From positions 124,951-188,950 of the forward strand of contig JAPWHF010000005.1 of the NCBI GenBank assembly GCA_027214125.1: a stretch of 64,000 bases of DNA, in the 5' to 3' direction. The position numbers and the translations under genes were made by a program. The DNA comes from Zoogloeaceae bacterium G21618-S1. Its GTDB lineage: Bacteria; Pseudomonadota; Gammaproteobacteria; Burkholderiales; Rhodocyclaceae. Below the pieces are notes generated by a model. It searched no databases. It saw only the letters and a program-made list of their open reading frames with translations, and had not been told where the DNA came from. Shown here one piece after another: positions 35,927 to 45,352 of the stretch; position 1 is the stretch's first letter; the number at the start of each line of letters is the position of its first letter.

Positions 35927-36332
35927 CCCGCGCCCCAGCGTCGAAGCACGCGTCGACCGGCACCTGCAAGGCGGTGGCCAGATGATTGGTCTTGGCGGCC
36001 AGCGCAACAATCTTCAACAGCTCGGCATACTGCCCCTCGCCCATGCCCTTGGCACGCGCCGCTGCGGTGTGCGAATGCACGCAATAGCCGCAGTTGTTGG
36101 CGATCGACACCGCGATGTAGAGCATCTCCTTGGTCAGCGGATCAATCTCCGACGGCGTGGCCATCACCGCCTTCACTTCCGCCCAGGTGTGCTCCAACAG
36201 CACCGCATCAAAGGCCAGGTAGCGCCACATGTTGTTGATGAAATCGGTCTGGCGGGTGGCGCGAATGTCATCAAACACCGCTTTCACACGCGGGTTGGAT
36301 TCCTGATCAGCGGCGGGAGCAATCGTCGGCAT
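35919..36332 (-). CDS. Carboxymuconolactone decarboxylase / AhpD-like protein
   Basis: A 137-residue, all-helical protein with the CMD/AhpD redox motif C-x-x-C-x-x-x-H in NNCGYCVHSHTAAARAKG. The paired Cys and His are the active site of AhpD-type alkylhydroperoxidases. DPLTKEMLYIAVSIAN precedes the motif, as usual. Its end overlaps the start of the TauE gene. A role in peroxide removal is possible, but the family is functionally mixed. Confidence 0.85.
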   Translation of the reverse strand: MPTIAPAADQESNPRVKAVFDDIRATRQTDFINNMWRYLAFDAVLLEHTWAEVKAVMATPSEIDPLTKEMLYIAVSIANNCGYCVHSHTAAARAKGMGEGQYAELLKIVALAAKTNHLATALQVPVDACFDAGARGD

Positions 36333-36458
36333 GGCAGTGTCTCAATGTGAGGAAAACGCCGAAGCGTAAACGATCGCAACACGCTTGGCATCGGGGCCGA
36401 CAGCGCGCGCCCGGCCTGCTAGACTCCGGCCATACCCATTTGAACGAGTCCGCACGCC

Positions 36459-37289
36459 ATGCATTCGCGCGCCCTGCCCCTCGCCTTGATCGCCTTGATC
36501 GCCCTGATCAGCCTGTCGCTCGTCGGCTGCGCCACAGGCCGCGTCGAAACCCGCCCCTCGCCACCGTTGCCGCCGGCCGGCGCCCCGACGACAAGCACCC
36601 CGGCCGTAACGCCCGCGCCGGCCCCGGCCGCCTCCGCCGCTGAACCCGCGGCCACGACGGACGAAGAAGAACTCGCGATCGACGCCAGCATCCCGGAGCT
36701 GATCGCCTTCCTCGAACAACAGCCCACCGGCCCCGACGCCACCATCGCCCAGCAACGCCTGCGCGAGCGCATCGGCGCGCGGCTGGTCCGCCAGGCCGGC
36801 GGCCGCGGCAACATCCAGCCCGGCAAAGACTTTCCGCTTGACGCCTTCGACACCGACGACCTGATCGCCGGCTTCGGCGACATCGGCGTCGGCTTCCGGC
36901 TGATCGGCCACACCAAGGGCCAGAAGGGCAGCAAATCGGGCTACACCTATATTGATAGCCCCGACGCCTGGCAGCGCCTCCATGCGGGGCACGTCGTGAG
37001 CCAGGCCAGCGCCTCGAGCTCACGCCTGCTCTACGACATCCGCATGCTCCGCATCCGCCGCGAAGTGCACAGCAGCATCGAAAACGGCACCAGCGTCACC
37101 TTCTACCGCGACGCGGCCTACACCACGCAAACGGTGCTGCGCCTGGGGCTGACCCGCTACTACAAGCAGGGCAAGCCCAATGGCGAGCGTCGCCGCATGG
37201 GTGGCCTCGGCGCCGCCGTGGTCAAGCGCCACGGCCGCACCACGGTGTATGCCTTTGATCTGGCGGGGCAATCGCTGATCCCGCGCTAG
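36459..37289 (+). CDS. Lipoprotein of unknown function
   Basis: A 276-residue predicted lipoprotein. The signal peptide ends in the lipobox LVGC (Cys near residue 24). Residues 28-75 are Pro/Ala/Thr-rich and probably span periplasm or cell wall. The folded part (about 80-276) has DTDDLIAGFGDIGVGFRLIG and a basic YYKQGKPNGERRRMGGLG stretch. I recognise no known domain. It stands alone between a CMD gene and gor. Confidence 0.7.
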   Translation: MHSRALPLALIALIALISLSLVGCATGRVETRPSPPLPPAGAPTTSTPAVTPAPAPAASAAEPAATTDEEELAIDASIPELIAFLEQQPTGPDATIAQQRLRERIGARLVRQAGGRGNIQPGKDFPLDAFDTDDLIAGFGDIGVGFRLIGHTKGQKGSKSGYTYIDSPDAWQRLHAGHVVSQASASSSRLLYDIRMLRIRREVHSSIENGTSVTFYRDAAYTTQTVLRLGLTRYYKQGKPNGERRRMGGLGAAVVKRHGRTTVYAFDLAGQSLIPR

Positions 37290-37361
37290 CGCGACACACG
37301 AAGCCCCGTTTCCCGACCGACTGCTACACTTCCCGGCAAAGCCATCAGCACGGGGAGCACC

Positions 37362-38717
37362 ATGTCGGACTACGATTTTGACCTCATCACCATCGGCGCA
37401 GGCTCGGGTGGCGTCGCCGCCAGCCGGCGTGCGACCGTCCATGGCGCGCGGGTCGCCATCTGCGAGGGCGACCGGGTCGGCGGCACCTGCGTGATTCGCG
37501 GTTGTGTGCCGAAAAAACTGCTGATGTATGCCTCGCAGTTTGCCGACGCCTTTGCCGATGCCCCCGGTTTTGGCTGGGAAATCGTGCCGCCCAGCTTCGA
37601 CCTCGCCGCGCTGACCGCCGCCAAAAACCGCGAAACGGCGCGGCTCGAAACCATCTACCGCAAGATGCTCGCCGATGCCAAGGTCACCCTGCTCGAAGGC
37701 CAGGCGCGGCTTGTTGATGCGCACACCGTCGAAGTCGGCGGGCGCCGCGTCACCGCCGGGCACATCCTCATCGCCACCGGCGGCATGCCCAGCGCACCAG
37801 CAATCGACGGCCTGGATCTGGCCATCAGCTCCAACGAATTGCTCGACCTCACAGAATTGCCACGCCGCCTGCTGGTGCTGGGCGCTGGCTACATTGCCGT
37901 CGAATTCGCCGGCATCTTTGCCGGCTTTGGCAGCGAAGTGACCCAGGCCTACCGCGCCGACCTACCGCTGCGCGGCTTTGACGACGACATCCGCACCCGC
38001 CTGGCCACCGCCATGAGCGAGCGCGGCATCGCGTTGCGCCCCGGCTTCGCGCCAGTCAAGCTCGAACGCAGCGCCAACGGCATCCGATGCACGGCGAAAA
38101 ACGGTGACGTGATCGAGGCCGACGTCGTGCTCTCGGCCCTCGGCCGCCACCCCAACACCGACGGCCTCGGCCTGGCCGATGTCGGCGTCGACGTCGATGC
38201 CAAAAGCGGCGCGATTCGCGTCAGCCCAGACTCGCGCACCACCGTTGATTCCATCTACGCCGTTGGCGACGTCACCGACCGCGCCGCCCTCACCCCGGTG
38301 GCCATCGCCGAAGGCCGCGCCTTTGCCGACACGGTGTTTGGCAACACGCCACGCGTGGTCGACCATCGCCTCATCGCCACAGCCGTGTTCTGTCAGCCCT
38401 CAATCGGCACCATCGGCTTGTCGGAACCCGATGCCATCGCCGCCGGCCACAGCGTGACGGTGTTCGAAGCTGACTTCCGCCCGATGAAGCACACCCTGGC
38501 CGGCCGCACTGAACGCGCCTACATGAAGGTCATCGTCGACGCCGACAGCGACAAGGTGCTCGGCGCGCACCTGATCGGCGCCGACTCGGGTGAAATCATC
38601 CAGGCCCTGGCCATCGCCATCACCATGGGCGCCACCAAGGCCGACCTCGACCGCACGCTGGCGGTGCACCCGACCAGCGCCGAAGAACTGGTGCTGCTGC
38701 GCACGCCACGGGCATGA
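37362..38717 (+). CDS. gor: Glutathione-disulfide reductase
   Basis: A 451-residue FAD-dependent oxidoreductase. It has the FAD dinucleotide fold (TIGAGSGGVAASRRA), the redox-active disulfide GGTCVIRGCVPKK, a second fold for NADPH (LGAGYIAVEFAGIFAGFGSEV), and the C-terminal catalytic HPTSAEELV. GTCVIRGCVPKK is the form typical of glutathione reductase rather than lipoamide dehydrogenase (GTCLNVGC). It keeps glutathione reduced in the cytosol. A hairpin terminator follows. Confidence 0.91.
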   Translation: MSDYDFDLITIGAGSGGVAASRRATVHGARVAICEGDRVGGTCVIRGCVPKKLLMYASQFADAFADAPGFGWEIVPPSFDLAALTAAKNRETARLETIYRKMLADAKVTLLEGQARLVDAHTVEVGGRRVTAGHILIATGGMPSAPAIDGLDLAISSNELLDLTELPRRLLVLGAGYIAVEFAGIFAGFGSEVTQAYRADLPLRGFDDDIRTRLATAMSERGIALRPGFAPVKLERSANGIRCTAKNGDVIEADVVLSALGRHPNTDGLGLADVGVDVDAKSGAIRVSPDSRTTVDSIYAVGDVTDRAALTPVAIAEGRAFADTVFGNTPRVVDHRLIATAVFCQPSIGTIGLSEPDAIAAGHSVTVFEADFRPMKHTLAGRTERAYMKVIVDADSDKVLGAHLIGADSGEIIQALAIAITMGATKADLDRTLAVHPTSAEELVLLRTPRA

Positions 38718-38735
38718 TCGCAGGCGGGCAAACAA

Positions 38736-38772
38736 AAACGGCCGGGGCGTGAGCCTCCGGCCGTTTCTTTTG
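38736..38772 (+). terminator. Terminator after gor
   Basis: AAACGGCCGG and CCGGCCGTTT form a 10-bp stem around an 11-nt loop, followed by CTTTTG. Confidence 0.85.
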
Positions 38773-38838
38773 ATGCACTGGCAGGACACTTAGTCAGCCC
38801 GCACAAAGGTGACTTTGATGGTCACACGCACCGCAGTC

Positions 38839-39546
38839 TCACTCGGCAAACGCGATGGTGACCCGGCGGTTGCGCTTTCCCTCGCTGCGAATCTTCACCA
38901 CCTTGAGCGCGCCGATCTCGCCGGTCCGTTGCACATGCGTACCGCCACAGGGCTGCAGATCCACGCCCGGAATCTCAATGGTGCGCACACTGCCCTGACC
39001 GCGCGGCGGCTGCACCGACATGGTCTTCACCAGGCCCGGATTGGCATCGAGTTCGGCGTCGGAAATCGCGCCGCATTCGACTGCGGAATCCCCCGCCACC
39101 AAGGCGTTGAGGCGTGATTCGATGTCTTCAGCAACGAGCTTGTCCATGTCGATATCGAAATCCAGATGCGCCTTGTCTTCGCTCATCCGCCCGCCCGTCA
39201 CCGGCGCCGCGACCACCGCACACAGCAAATGCAAGGCGGTGTGAAAGCGCATCACACGATGGCGACGGTCCCAGTCGATGCGCGCGGTCACATGCGTGCC
39301 GGCCGCAGGCAGGCGCGCCGCCTCGTCCACCAGATGAACAATCGTGTCGTCCTCGCCCTTGACGGTGCCCAGCACTGCGGTCACCGTCCCGCCGGCCTGC
39401 ACCAGCACGCCCGTATCGCCCGGCTGGCCGCCGCCAGTGGGGTAAAACACGCTGCGGTCCAGCGTCACCCGGCCCGGCGCAGCGGACACCACCACGGCAT
39501 CGCACTCGCGGGCGTATGCGTCATCACGAAAAACCAGCTCGGTCAT
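38839..39546 (-). CDS. Alanyl-tRNA editing protein (AlaX type)
   Basis: A 235-residue stand-alone editing domain related to the C-terminal half of AlaRS. It would deacylate Ser- or Gly-tRNA(Ala) made in error. Zinc ligands are in RFHTALHLL (H-x3-H) and PCGGTHVQRTGEIG (C-x3-H). The N-terminal glycine-rich VFYPTGGGQPGDTG is also conserved, giving the AlaX-M form. Start taken at the ATG 39546, with AGAGGA upstream; a GTG at 39549 is in frame. It lies 18 bp after the AEC gene and is probably co-transcribed. Confidence 0.9.
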   Translation of the reverse strand: MTELVFRDDAYARECDAVVVSAAPGRVTLDRSVFYPTGGGQPGDTGVLVQAGGTVTAVLGTVKGEDDTIVHLVDEAARLPAAGTHVTARIDWDRRHRVMRFHTALHLLCAVVAAPVTGGRMSEDKAHLDFDIDMDKLVAEDIESRLNALVAGDSAVECGAISDAELDANPGLVKTMSVQPPRGQGSVRTIEIPGVDLQPCGGTHVQRTGEIGALKVVKIRSEGKRNRRVTIAFAE

Positions 39547-39564
39547 CACCGTCCTCTTCGTCGG

Positions 39565-40440
39565 TCAAGGAAGCACAAAAGCCAGGGCGATCGGCAAAAA
39601 GACCACCGCCGCCAGATTGCCGATCAGCACCATCGAGGCCACTTTTTCGGGCTCCTGATGATAGCGCTCGGCAAAAATATAGTTCAACACCGCCGGCGGC
39701 AGCGCACCGAAGATAAGAATCAGCGCCTGCTGCTGCGGTGGAAAATCCGTCACCGCCAGGATAAGCGCCGCGATGGCCATGCCGATCAAGGGCCGGGCCA
39801 CCGCACCGAACACCCCGAGGCCAATCGACGTAATCCGCGAATCGCTCAAACGGACACCGAGCGCGAACAGCATCAGCGGAATCGAGATCTCGCCCAGCAT
39901 GCGGATCGACAACAGCAAAGGCTCCCACACCACCACGCCGCTCATGCCCACCGCCAGGCCGGCGAAGGTCGCCAGCACCGACGGCACTTTCCAGATCGTC
40001 AACAAGCGCACCTTGTGGTCCAGCAACCAGGCGCCGAACGAAAAATGCAGCAAGTTGGAGGCCATGAACATCACCACAAACGGCGCCAGCGCATCTTCAC
40101 CAAATGCCAACACCGCCAGCGGCAGGCCAAGATTGCCGCAGTTGTTGAACATCACCGGCGGCACCAGCGTCTTGGGCGCAATGCCCACCGCCCGCGCCAG
40201 CGCCCACCCCGCCAGCCCCGACCCGACCACCATCACCACCGTCGCCAGCAGCAGCGGAATATCGTTCTCGGGCCGAAAGGGCTTGCTCGCCAGCGCCGCA
40301 AACACCAGCGCCGGCACAAACACGTCCATGTTCAGCTTGTTCGCATGCGACAGATCCGGCCGCGCCCGGCGGCCGACCACAAAACCGACGGCCACGATGG
40401 CAAACAGCGGGAACAGGATGGCGATAATGCGAACGAGCAT
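39565..40440 (-). CDS. AEC family (auxin-efflux-carrier type) transporter
   Basis: A 291-residue permease with ten hydrophobic helices. NNCGNLGLPLAVLAFGEDAL is the AEC hallmark in helix 4, and FGALPPAVLNYIFAERYHQEPEKVAS is the second-half counterpart. Bacterial members carry malonate, malate or other small acids. Substrate unknown. It heads a two-gene unit with AlaX. Confidence 0.87.
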   Translation of the reverse strand: MLVRIIAILFPLFAIVAVGFVVGRRARPDLSHANKLNMDVFVPALVFAALASKPFRPENDIPLLLATVVMVVGSGLAGWALARAVGIAPKTLVPPVMFNNCGNLGLPLAVLAFGEDALAPFVVMFMASNLLHFSFGAWLLDHKVRLLTIWKVPSVLATFAGLAVGMSGVVVWEPLLLSIRMLGEISIPLMLFALGVRLSDSRITSIGLGVFGAVARPLIGMAIAALILAVTDFPPQQQALILIFGALPPAVLNYIFAERYHQEPEKVASMVLIGNLAAVVFLPIALAFVLP

Positions 40441-40635
40441 GAAATCGGTCGGGAATGGCTAAACGCAGATTCTAACCGTCATGGCGTCCGAGCGCCGGGA
40501 TGCACCCTTGACTGACTGCCACGCGCGGCGCGCCCCGGCCACAAAACGGATGCGACCGAGAAATATCCCATGGCTCATACCCGTAGTTCATGGCAGAATT
40601 CCGTTCGGATTTTTCTTTACCGATAGGACTTCGAC

Positions 40636-41445
40636 ATGTCTTCGATGCGCACTCTGACTCGTTCACTACTGACTGGCACACTACTCGCCGGCCTCAGCGC
40701 CTCTGCTTTTGCCATCACCCCCAGCTTTCAGTTTGTGGTCGATCGGCTGGACAACCGCAGCAGCAACACACTCGGTATCGCCGAGGGTGTCGTCCACTAC
40801 ATCGGCGCCGGCGTGACCCCCAATAGCGCCTTTGGCACCCAAGTCAGCATTGAACAGTACGGCACCGCTCTACCGATGACCTGGTGGAGTTCGCACGTCT
40901 CACCCAACGAGTACTACAGCATCCTGCCGACCAACGTCGGCACCAGCGATCCTTGGACCATCATCGCCGACAACGCGGGCGACGTCAGCATGGCCTGGTC
41001 TCAAGGCACTGCCGGTGCCCAGGTGCTTGATTTCGCGCAGAACGTGCAGTTCGACGCGACGAACAACCTGCTTACCTGGGAGCTGCCCACCACGGGCCCG
41101 GCCGTCGAAGGCGTACGCGTCTATGTGTGGGACCGGAACCTCGGCCTGCTCAACGACCCAACCCAACCGGACCTCGCAGGAACCAGCCCCTATTTCCCAC
41201 CGATGACAAGCTACCAGTTGGCTCCGACCCTTTTCACCAATGGAAAGAGCGCGGCCGACTACACCGTGGAAGTTCGTCTGATGGATTTCCGCGACCCGCA
41301 GTTCGGCATGAGCGGCGGCAACACTCTCAGCACGTCGCGCTATTTCTATGACCTCGCAGCCCCGGTCCCCGAACCCGAAACCTGGGCGATGATGCTTGCC
41401 GGCCTCGGGCTGATGGCGCAGGTCGCTCGCCGCAAATCCCGCTAA
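40636..41445 (+). CDS. PEP-CTERM sorting-domain protein
   Basis: A 269-residue secreted protein. A signal peptide (about residues 1-26) ends AFA. The body shows no known enzyme domain. The C terminus has VPEPETWAMMLAGLGLMAQ followed by ARRKSR, a standard PEP-CTERM tag for exosortase. It is far from the other PEP-CTERM locus at 12-16 kb. Its upstream region has no sigma-54 site of the sort seen there. A long terminator follows. Confidence 0.85.
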   Translation: MSSMRTLTRSLLTGTLLAGLSASAFAITPSFQFVVDRLDNRSSNTLGIAEGVVHYIGAGVTPNSAFGTQVSIEQYGTALPMTWWSSHVSPNEYYSILPTNVGTSDPWTIIADNAGDVSMAWSQGTAGAQVLDFAQNVQFDATNNLLTWELPTTGPAVEGVRVYVWDRNLGLLNDPTQPDLAGTSPYFPPMTSYQLAPTLFTNGKSAADYTVEVRLMDFRDPQFGMSGGNTLSTSRYFYDLAAPVPEPETWAMMLAGLGLMAQVARRKSR

Positions 41446-41459
41446 GCGGCACCCGCTTC

Positions 41460-41502
41460 AGAAAGACAAAGGGCTCGCGTTTTGCGAGGCCTTTGTCTTT
41501 CT
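41460..41502. terminator. Bidirectional terminator between PEP-CTERM gene and hslU
   Basis: A 13-bp perfect outer stem (AGAAAGACAAAGG/CCTTTGTCTTTCT) encloses CTCGC-GTTTT-GCGAG. It serves the converging PEP-CTERM and hslVU transcripts. Confidence 0.85.
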
Positions 41503-41518
41503 GACAGGACGGGCGGCG

Positions 41519-42853
41519 CTACAGCACGTAGCGCGCCAGATCCTCGCGCTCGGCCACCGCTTCCAGGCATTCATCCACGTAGGCGGCATTGATAACGAGA
41601 TCACCCACGCCGGGCTTGCCGGCGGTGAAGGAGATTTCCTCCAGCAGCTTTTCCATCACCGTATACAAGCGGCGTGCGCCGATGTTTTCAGTCTTCTCGT
41701 TCACCTGAAAGGCAATCTCGGCCAGGCGGCGGATGCCTTCGGGCTGGAAGTCGATTTTCACGCCTTCGGTTTCGAGCAGCGCCTGGTACTGACGGGTCAG
41801 GCAGGCGTCGGTGCTGGTGAGGATGCACTCGAAGTCATCGACGCCGAGCGAATCGAGCTCGACGCGAATCGGGAAGCGGCCCTGCAGCTCGGGGATCAGA
41901 TCGCTGGGTTTGGCCAGGTGGAAGGCGCCGCTGGCAATGAACAGGATGTGATCGGTCTTGATCATGCCGTACTTGGTGCTCACCGTCGTGCCTTCGACCA
42001 GCGGCAGCAGGTCGCGCTGCACGCCCTGACGCGACACGTCGGCACCCTGCATTTCCGAGCGCGAGGCGACCTTGTCGAGTTCGTCGAGAAAAACGATGCC
42101 GTTCTGCTCGACCGCACGCACCGCCTCGGCCTTGACCTCTTCATCGTTGATCATGCGCGCGGCTTCTTCATCGGCGAGCAGGCGCAGGGCTTCCTTGATG
42201 GGCAGCTTGCGGCTCTTCTTGCGCGCGCCGCCGAGGTTCTGGAACATGCCCTGCAATTGCTGGGTCATCTCTTCCATGCCCGGCGGGGCAAAGATTTCGG
42301 CGCTCATACCCGGCGCCGCCACTTCGACCTCGATTTCCTTCTCGTCGAGTTCGCCTTCGCGCAGTTTCTTGCGGAATTTCTGCCGCGTGCCGGAATCGGC
42401 CGCGGGTGCTTCGTCGGCATTGAATCCCACCGCGCGAGCCGGCGGCAACAGGATGTCGAGCACGCGATCTTCGGCGGCGTCGGAGGCGCGGTCGCGCACG
42501 GAGACCATGGCACGCTCGCGGCCATCCTTGACGGCGATTTCGGCCAGGTCGCGGATGATGGTGTCGACATCGCGGCCGACGTAGCCCACCTCGGTGAACT
42601 TGGTCGCTTCGATCTTGATGAAGGGCGCATTCGCGAGCCGTGCCAGACGACGAGCGATCTCGGTCTTGCCGACGCCGGTGGGGCCAATCATCAGGATATT
42701 CTTGGGGGTGATTTCGCTGCGCAGCGGTTCGGCCACCTGGGCGCGGCGCCAGCGGTTGCGCAGGGCGATAGCCACGGCGCGCTTGGCGCGGCCCTGGCCG
42801 ACGATGTGCTTGTCCAGTTCGGAGACGATCTCCGGCGGGGTCATTTGCGTCAT
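41519..42853 (-). CDS. hslU: ATP-dependent protease ATPase subunit HslU
   Basis: A 444-residue AAA+ unfoldase that feeds the HslV peptidase. Walker A is [13 protein letters not shown] near residue 60, the pore loop GYVGRDV follows, and Walker B is [10 protein letters not shown]. The I domain (about 110-240) is rich in charged residues. The C-terminal tail ends REDLARYVL, close to the EDLSRFIL of E. coli that docks into HslV. It starts 26 bp after hslV, in the same operon. Confidence 0.96.
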   Translation of the reverse strand: MTQMTPPEIVSELDKHIVGQGRAKRAVAIALRNRWRRAQVAEPLRSEITPKNILMIGPTGVGKTEIARRLARLANAPFIKIEATKFTEVGYVGRDVDTIIRDLAEIAVKDGRERAMVSVRDRASDAAEDRVLDILLPPARAVGFNADEAPAADSGTRQKFRKKLREGELDEKEIEVEVAAPGMSAEIFAPPGMEEMTQQLQGMFQNLGGARKKSRKLPIKEALRLLADEEAARMINDEEVKAEAVRAVEQNGIVFLDELDKVASRSEMQGADVSRQGVQRDLLPLVEGTTVSTKYGMIKTDHILFIASGAFHLAKPSDLIPELQGRFPIRVELDSLGVDDFECILTSTDACLTRQYQALLETEGVKIDFQPEGIRRLAEIAFQVNEKTENIGARRLYTVMEKLLEEISFTAGKPGVGDLVINAAYVDECLEAVAEREDLARYVL

Positions 42854-42879
42854 GGTCTGCTCGACTCGGATGCCGGGGC

Positions 42880-43416
42880 TCAGCCCAGCACCTCGATGGT
42901 GTGATGTTGGTTGGTGTAGATGCACAGGTCACCGGCGATGCTCAGCGATTTGCTGACGATCTCTTCGGGCGACAGGTCGGTGTTTTCGAGCAAGCCGCGC
43001 GCAGCAGCTTGCGCGTAGGCGCCGCCGCTGCCGATGGCGACGATGCCCTGCTCGGGTTCGAGCACATCGCCGTTACCGGTGATCACCAGCGAGTTCTCTT
43101 CGTCGGCCACGGCCAGCATGGCTTCGAGCCGGCGCAACATGCGGTCGGTCCGCCAGTCCTTGGCCAGTTCCACCGCACTACGCAGCAAGTTGCCCTGGTG
43201 CTTTTCGAGCTTGGATTCGAAGCGCTCAAAGAGCGTGAAGGCATCGGCCGTGCCCCCGGCAAAGCCGGCGAGGATGCGGTCGTGATGAATGCGGCGCACC
43301 TTGCGCGCACTGCCCTTGATGACGATGTTGCCCAAGGTCACCTGCCCATCGCCGCCCAGCGCAACGCGCCTGCCCCGCCGCACCGAGAGGATGGTGGTGC
43401 CGTGATACTGTTCCAT
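42880..43416 (-). CDS. hslV: ATP-dependent protease peptidase subunit HslV
   Basis: A 178-residue proteasome-like peptidase. The mature catalytic Thr follows a short propeptide ([15 protein letters not shown]). [10 protein letters not shown] and [18 protein letters not shown] are family signatures. It forms a dodecamer capped by HslU. It heads the hslVU operon; I did not find a clear heat-shock promoter in the short gap upstream. Confidence 0.96.
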   Translation of the reverse strand: MEQYHGTTILSVRRGRRVALGGDGQVTLGNIVIKGSARKVRRIHHDRILAGFAGGTADAFTLFERFESKLEKHQGNLLRSAVELAKDWRTDRMLRRLEAMLAVADEENSLVITGNGDVLEPEQGIVAIGSGGAYAQAAARGLLENTDLSPEEIVSKSLSIAGDLCIYTNQHHTIEVLG

Positions 43417-43506
43417 GCCTGATCCGATTCGCCCACCTGGGGGCGTGTTGAGTACGCCACAGGCGCACGAGAGAATCGCGCGCCCGCCATCCGGGTCATC
43501 TGGGGG

Positions 43507-44652
43507 CTATGTGCGCAATTGCAAGCGAGCGACCTGATCGATGCCCATCACGCGCAGCAGAGCAGCCACCATGGCATTGACGTCCTTGAGGACGATCAGC
43601 TTGCCTTGCGCCTGAAGCTGGGCCAGCACATTGAACATGGCGCCGGCCGACACAAAATCGATACGCCGCAGCCGGGCGCAATCGACATCCACCCGCGAAC
43701 GTTCAGCGGCAAAGGCCGCCAGCTGGCGCACCGGCTCGGCATTGGTGCCCAGCACATCGCCTTCGAGCACGAAGCCGTCGTCCATCTGCACGGCCGTCAC
43801 CAGCTCGGCCGTGGTCGAAGCCATCTCGCTGACCGCTTTCGGCTCCCAGGACGGGGGCGACTCTTCAAAGGTAATGGCGTAATCGAGCGCCACTTCTTCA
43901 AACGTATCGATGTCGTCGGTCTGCTGCAGCATGTCGAGCAACAACAACCACATCTGCTGATTCTCGCGCCGCCCCGCCAGTACTTGCCCACGCAACATGT
44001 TGGCGACAGTGCTCGCCCCCGACAGACGGATATTGACCGACGCTGCGTCCAGATCGGAAAGCAAGGCGCGCAGCAGCGCGCAGCCGGGCTCGTCCGCCGA
44101 ACGCAGCCGCGATAGATCAATACGTACCGCACCGTTCTTTTTGGCGGACTCTCGCACCCGCTCAAACTGCTTGGCCACCTGGTCGGTCAGCGCTGTGCCC
44201 AGCGCGACCGCGGGCGCAGCAGTCTTGCCAGCCGCAACGGGCGTATCCGCCCCATCCCAGGGCGGCGGGGATTTTTCAAAACTGCGGGCATAGGCGATGA
44301 CCCGCTCGTCAAACTCGGCGCGCTTGCCGGTTAATTTGTAGAGGTCGATCAACATCAGCCACAAGGGCTCGCCCTGGCCCGGCGTGAGGCCAGTCACAAA
44401 TTCGCTGAGCACCTGAGCGGCAAGATCGTTCTGACCATTGGCATACAGCACCGCCGCGTCTTCGGCGACGCCGGCAAAGACATCACCGCCTTCCTGCACT
44501 TCGATCTTGCCGGCACACTCGGCCAGCGCCCGCGCAACGTCACCGCCCGCCGAGCCAAAATCCAGCGTCGACAATTCTGACCGCGGCCCCTTACTGGCGC
44601 CCCCGACAGATTTGTTTTTTTGTGAAGACCCTACCAAGATCCCTTCCTCCAT
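43507..44652 (-). CDS. STAS-domain protein with internal duplication
   Basis: A 381-residue protein. Two STAS-like segments are visible: RIDLSRLRSADEPGCALLRALL (about residues 172-240) and VDVDCARLRRIDFVSAGAMF (about 315-381). A helical module also occurs twice: WLMLIDLYKLTGKRAEFDERVI...FEKSPPPW and WLLLLDMLQQTDDIDTFEEVAL...FEESPPSW. I know of no named family with this layout. STAS domains often form partner-switching or lipid-organising scaffolds. The ATG at 44652 lacks an SD; a TTG at 44637 has GGAGGAAGGG in front and may be the true start. It is divergent from the tol operon. Confidence 0.72.
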   Translation of the reverse strand: MEEGILVGSSQKNKSVGGASKGPRSELSTLDFGSAGGDVARALAECAGKIEVQEGGDVFAGVAEDAAVLYANGQNDLAAQVLSEFVTGLTPGQGEPLWLMLIDLYKLTGKRAEFDERVIAYARSFEKSPPPWDGADTPVAAGKTAAPAVALGTALTDQVAKQFERVRESAKKNGAVRIDLSRLRSADEPGCALLRALLSDLDAASVNIRLSGASTVANMLRGQVLAGRRENQQMWLLLLDMLQQTDDIDTFEEVALDYAITFEESPPSWEPKAVSEMASTTAELVTAVQMDDGFVLEGDVLGTNAEPVRQLAAFAAERSRVDVDCARLRRIDFVSAGAMFNVLAQLQAQGKLIVLKDVNAMVAALLRVMGIDQVARLQLRT

Positions 44653-44903
44653 CCCGGCGATCACGCGTCCGCGGCGGGCGATGACACGCGCCAGGCACCA
44701 TCGGGCACACCCCGTCGTCAAAGTTCGTCATCGCGACAGACCCGACGCATCGCCTGGGCGCAGAACGCGCCAGACACTCAGAATAACATTGCAGCGGCGT
44801 CGAGTTACCTGCCCCTTTAGTCTATTGTGCGCTCCCGTCACGAAAAGTTTTGTTAAGCATTGCACCAAGTTGCATCGCAACAGCGAGCCCGCTCTCAGCT
44901 AAA

Positions 44904-45350
44904 ATGGCGCGCATGCTTCCCACCGATCCAGCCGCTGCTATCAGCCCCGACGCCTTGATGGTCCGCGTCTATTACGAAGACACTGACGCAGCCGGCGTTG
45001 TTTACTACGCCAACTACTGGCGCTTCTGCGAGCGAGGCCGGACCGAATGGTTGCGCCGGCAAGGGTTCGACCAGCAACAGCTCATGGATGAAACCGGTAT
45101 CGCCTTCGTGGTACGCCGGGTGGAAGGTGATTATCATCGTCCCGCCCGTCTCGACGACACGCTTCAGATCCTCACTTCGGTGTCGACACTCAAGCGCGCC
45201 AGCCTCAGTTTCTCGCAAAAAGTTTTGCGCGATGCGGAACTCTTGTTCGAAGCCACAGTCTCTGTGGCCTGCCTGGATACTCGCCGCAACCGGGCCGTCG
45301 CCATTCCCGACACCATTCGAAAAACACTCAATCCCGGCCAACCGGGCTGA
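44904..45350 (+). CDS. ybgC: Tol-Pal-associated acyl-CoA thioesterase YbgC
   Basis: A 148-residue hotdog-fold thioesterase. The catalytic signature is VYYEDTDAAGVVYYANYWRFCERGRTEWLR, with the active Asp in EDTDAAG. It hydrolyses short-chain or acyl-ACP-linked thioesters at the membrane. It is the first gene of the tol-pal cluster, as in most proteobacteria. ATGs at 44904, 44913 and 44958 are in frame; the first is taken. Confidence 0.9.
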   Translation: MARMLPTDPAAAISPDALMVRVYYEDTDAAGVVYYANYWRFCERGRTEWLRRQGFDQQQLMDETGIAFVVRRVEGDYHRPARLDDTLQILTSVSTLKRASLSFSQKVLRDAELLFEATVSVACLDTRRNRAVAIPDTIRKTLNPGQPG

Positions 45351-45352
45351 CC

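Noticed and set aside
38790-38838. Extra coding end after AlaX in another frame (SETAVRVTIKVTFVRAD)
   Set aside because: AlaX already has the normal length and end; the other frame has no start of its own. Chance reading is more likely than a frameshift.
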